From Viridibacterium sp047600765 (lineage in GTDB: Bacteria; Pseudomonadota; Gammaproteobacteria; Burkholderiales; Rhodocyclaceae): a stretch of DNA of 64,000 nt. Within the stretch, counting starts at the first letter, position 1; each line of letters begins with the position of its first letter. Below, piece by piece: positions 63,136 to 64,000 of the stretch. The stretch lies in NCBI GenBank assembly GCA_047600765.1, contig JASGKF010000001.1, positions 2,046,001 to 2,110,000 on the forward strand, given 5' to 3'. Under the pieces are notes generated by a model that did not search any database, had not been told where the DNA came from, and worked only from the letters and a program-made list of their open reading frames with translations. Position numbers and translations under genes: made by a program.

Positions 63136-63429
63136 CTACACGTTTCTGGAGCGATCAGTCAGCCCTGCGGCAACTGCTAGCTTGCCAGACGCGCGCCAAC
63201 CGATAACCAGTGTCACCACGAATGAGAGCAAAGCGACGACGCTTTGCACAAATAGCCCCAACATGCCAAAGCCCATGTCGTCCGCCAGATCAGCGCGTTG
63301 AGCGATCCCGTAGTGCTGCATGTACCACATGACGAACGCCTCGGCCGAGAGCACAGCCAAGCCGGATGCGCTTCCAATCGCTATGGCTAGGGCTATGCAC
63401 GCTCGAAGAACATTGATGGCGGCATTCAT
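63136..63429 (-). CDS. Small membrane protein, unknown function
   Basis: 97 residues with two or three hydrophobic helices (near residues 7-33 and 53-80) and a charged loop between them (RADLADD). No family is recognised. It lies 9 bases after the Kef stop codon on the same strand and could be cotranscribed. Confidence 0.5.
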   Translation of the reverse strand: MNAAINVLRACIALAIAIGSASGLAVLSAEAFVMWYMQHYGIAQRADLADDMGFGMLGLFVQSVVALLSFVVTLVIGWRASGKLAVAAGLTDRSRNV

Positions 63430-63438
63430 GAGTGATTG

Positions 63439-64000
63439 CTAACCTGCGCTCGCCACAGCGCGATTGGCCTGAGCATCCTGCTCGAACAGCGCACGTAGTT
63501 CTTCGCTAGCTTGTTTCGTCGTCTGCACCAGCGCGGCTTCGTCCTGATACACCGCGTGCTGGCGCAGCAGGTTGGCTTCGTCGGCGGCGGTGAAGCGGGC
63601 CATGTCGGCGGCGACTTCCTGTGCCGGCACCTGCAATCCGTGCAGCACGGATTCGGCGAGCTTGAGACTGCTGTGGAAGGTTTCGCGCACCAGCAGTTCG
63701 ACGCCCAGGTCCATCAGCTTGTAGGCATGGAAGCGATTGCGGGCGCGGGCGTAGATCGGCAGGTCGGGGTAGTGGCGGCGTACGAGTTCGGCGGTCTTGA
63801 TCGAGGCATCCACGTCGTCGATGGCGAGCACGAAGAGCTTGGCGTGCTCGATGCCTGCGGCATGCAGCACGTCGAAGCGCGAAGCGTCGCCGTAGTAGGC
63901 CTTGGAGCCGAACTGGCGCACGTAGTCGACGTGGCTGGCGCTGGCATCGAGCACGTTGAAGGGGATCTTCTTGAGCGCCAGCAGACGCGCAACGATCTGG
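63439..64000 (-). CDS. Kef-type potassium/proton antiporter, C-terminal part (5' end outside window)
   Basis: 187 residues of the C-terminus. The TrkA-N/KTN Rossmann domain is visible: a truncated start QIVARLLALKKIPFNVLDA, then YVRQFGSKAYYGDASRFDVLHAAGI, VLAIDDVDASIKTAELVRRHYP, and ARARNRFHAYKLMDLGVELLVRETF. The pattern matches KefB/KefC, glutathione-gated K+ efflux systems that protect against electrophiles. The ion-exchanger half lies beyond base 64000. Which of kefB or kefC cannot be told. Confidence 0.88.
   Translation of the reverse strand, partial: QIVARLLALKKIPFNVLDASASHVDYVRQFGSKAYYGDASRFDVLHAAGIEHAKLFVLAIDDVDASIKTAELVRRHYPDLPIYARARNRFHAYKLMDLGVELLVRETFHSSLKLAESVLHGLQVPAQEVAADMARFTAADEANLLRQHAVYQDEAALVQTTKQASEELRALFEQDAQANRAVASAG

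Overview
This is a GC-rich chromosomal window (I estimate well above 60 % GC) with the gene density of a free-living Gram-negative bacterium. The housekeeping clusters point to a betaproteobacterium: DUF493-lipB-lipA, mreBCD-mrdA-mrdB-rlpA-dacA, a gatC/gatA operon divergent from mreB, a TGAARR-type pteridine reductase and a DUF1840 protein. A PEP-CTERM protein, many c-di-GMP and sensor-kinase genes and secreted pectinases would fit a Rhodocyclales-like environmental species. That placement is inference. I see no rRNA, tRNA, CRISPR array, insertion sequence, prophage or integrase.

Layout. 1-8.4 kb: a YegD-like Hsp70 (cut by the window edge), an orphan TRAP-type binding lipoprotein, a zinc-ribbon/DUF805/glutaredoxin fusion, a PhoX-like/PEP-CTERM pair, mtfA, a PAP2 phosphatase and a VOC protein. 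8.4-12.7 kb: a minus-strand signalling operon (frameshifted REC-PAS-GGDEF-EAL, CHASE3-PAS histidine kinase, Rcp1-like receiver). 13-17.5 kb: an MscS channel, then a copper module: copZ diverging from copA-cueR, with a CueR-type promoter facing each way. 17.6-25.5 kb: a CorA-like transporter, a PBP1C homologue with an eroded transpeptidase domain, a small lipoprotein, a frameshifted cca, a GGDEF-EAL protein and a TIGR02285-type periplasmic protein. 25.5-33.7 kb: AsmA, a CHASE2 kinase with a LysM-FecR partner, mscL, a Sel1 lipoprotein and an OmpR-type regulator. 33.7-38.5 kb: GloC-like hydrolase, pteridine reductase, DUF1840, and gatC-gmhA-gatA without gatB. 38.7-47.1 kb: the rod-shape/elongasome cluster. 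47.1-58.6 kb: periplasmic asparaginase and two pectinolytic lipoproteins flanking DUF493-lipB-lipA and a GGDEF-EAL gene. 58.6-62.3 kb: an overlapping fdhD operon with a YdeP-like molybdoenzyme. The end holds a HAD phosphatase, a small membrane protein and the C-terminus of a Kef-type antiporter.

The genes group into cell-wall elongation and shape (mreBCD, PBP2, RodA, RlpA, DacA, PBP1C-like), second-messenger and phosphorelay signalling (three GGDEF/EAL proteins, two hybrid-free kinases, two lone regulators), copper efflux, osmotic safety valves (MscS, MscL, Kef) and extracellular pectin attack. The most unusual points are two frameshifts, each of which falls exactly in a palindrome that the extra base perfects; a PBP1C that keeps its glycosyltransferase but has lost SxxK and KTG; gmhA inserted between gatC and gatA with gatB absent; and repeated low-complexity Gly or Ser/Ala tracts in surface and cell-wall proteins, including a long tail on MreC.
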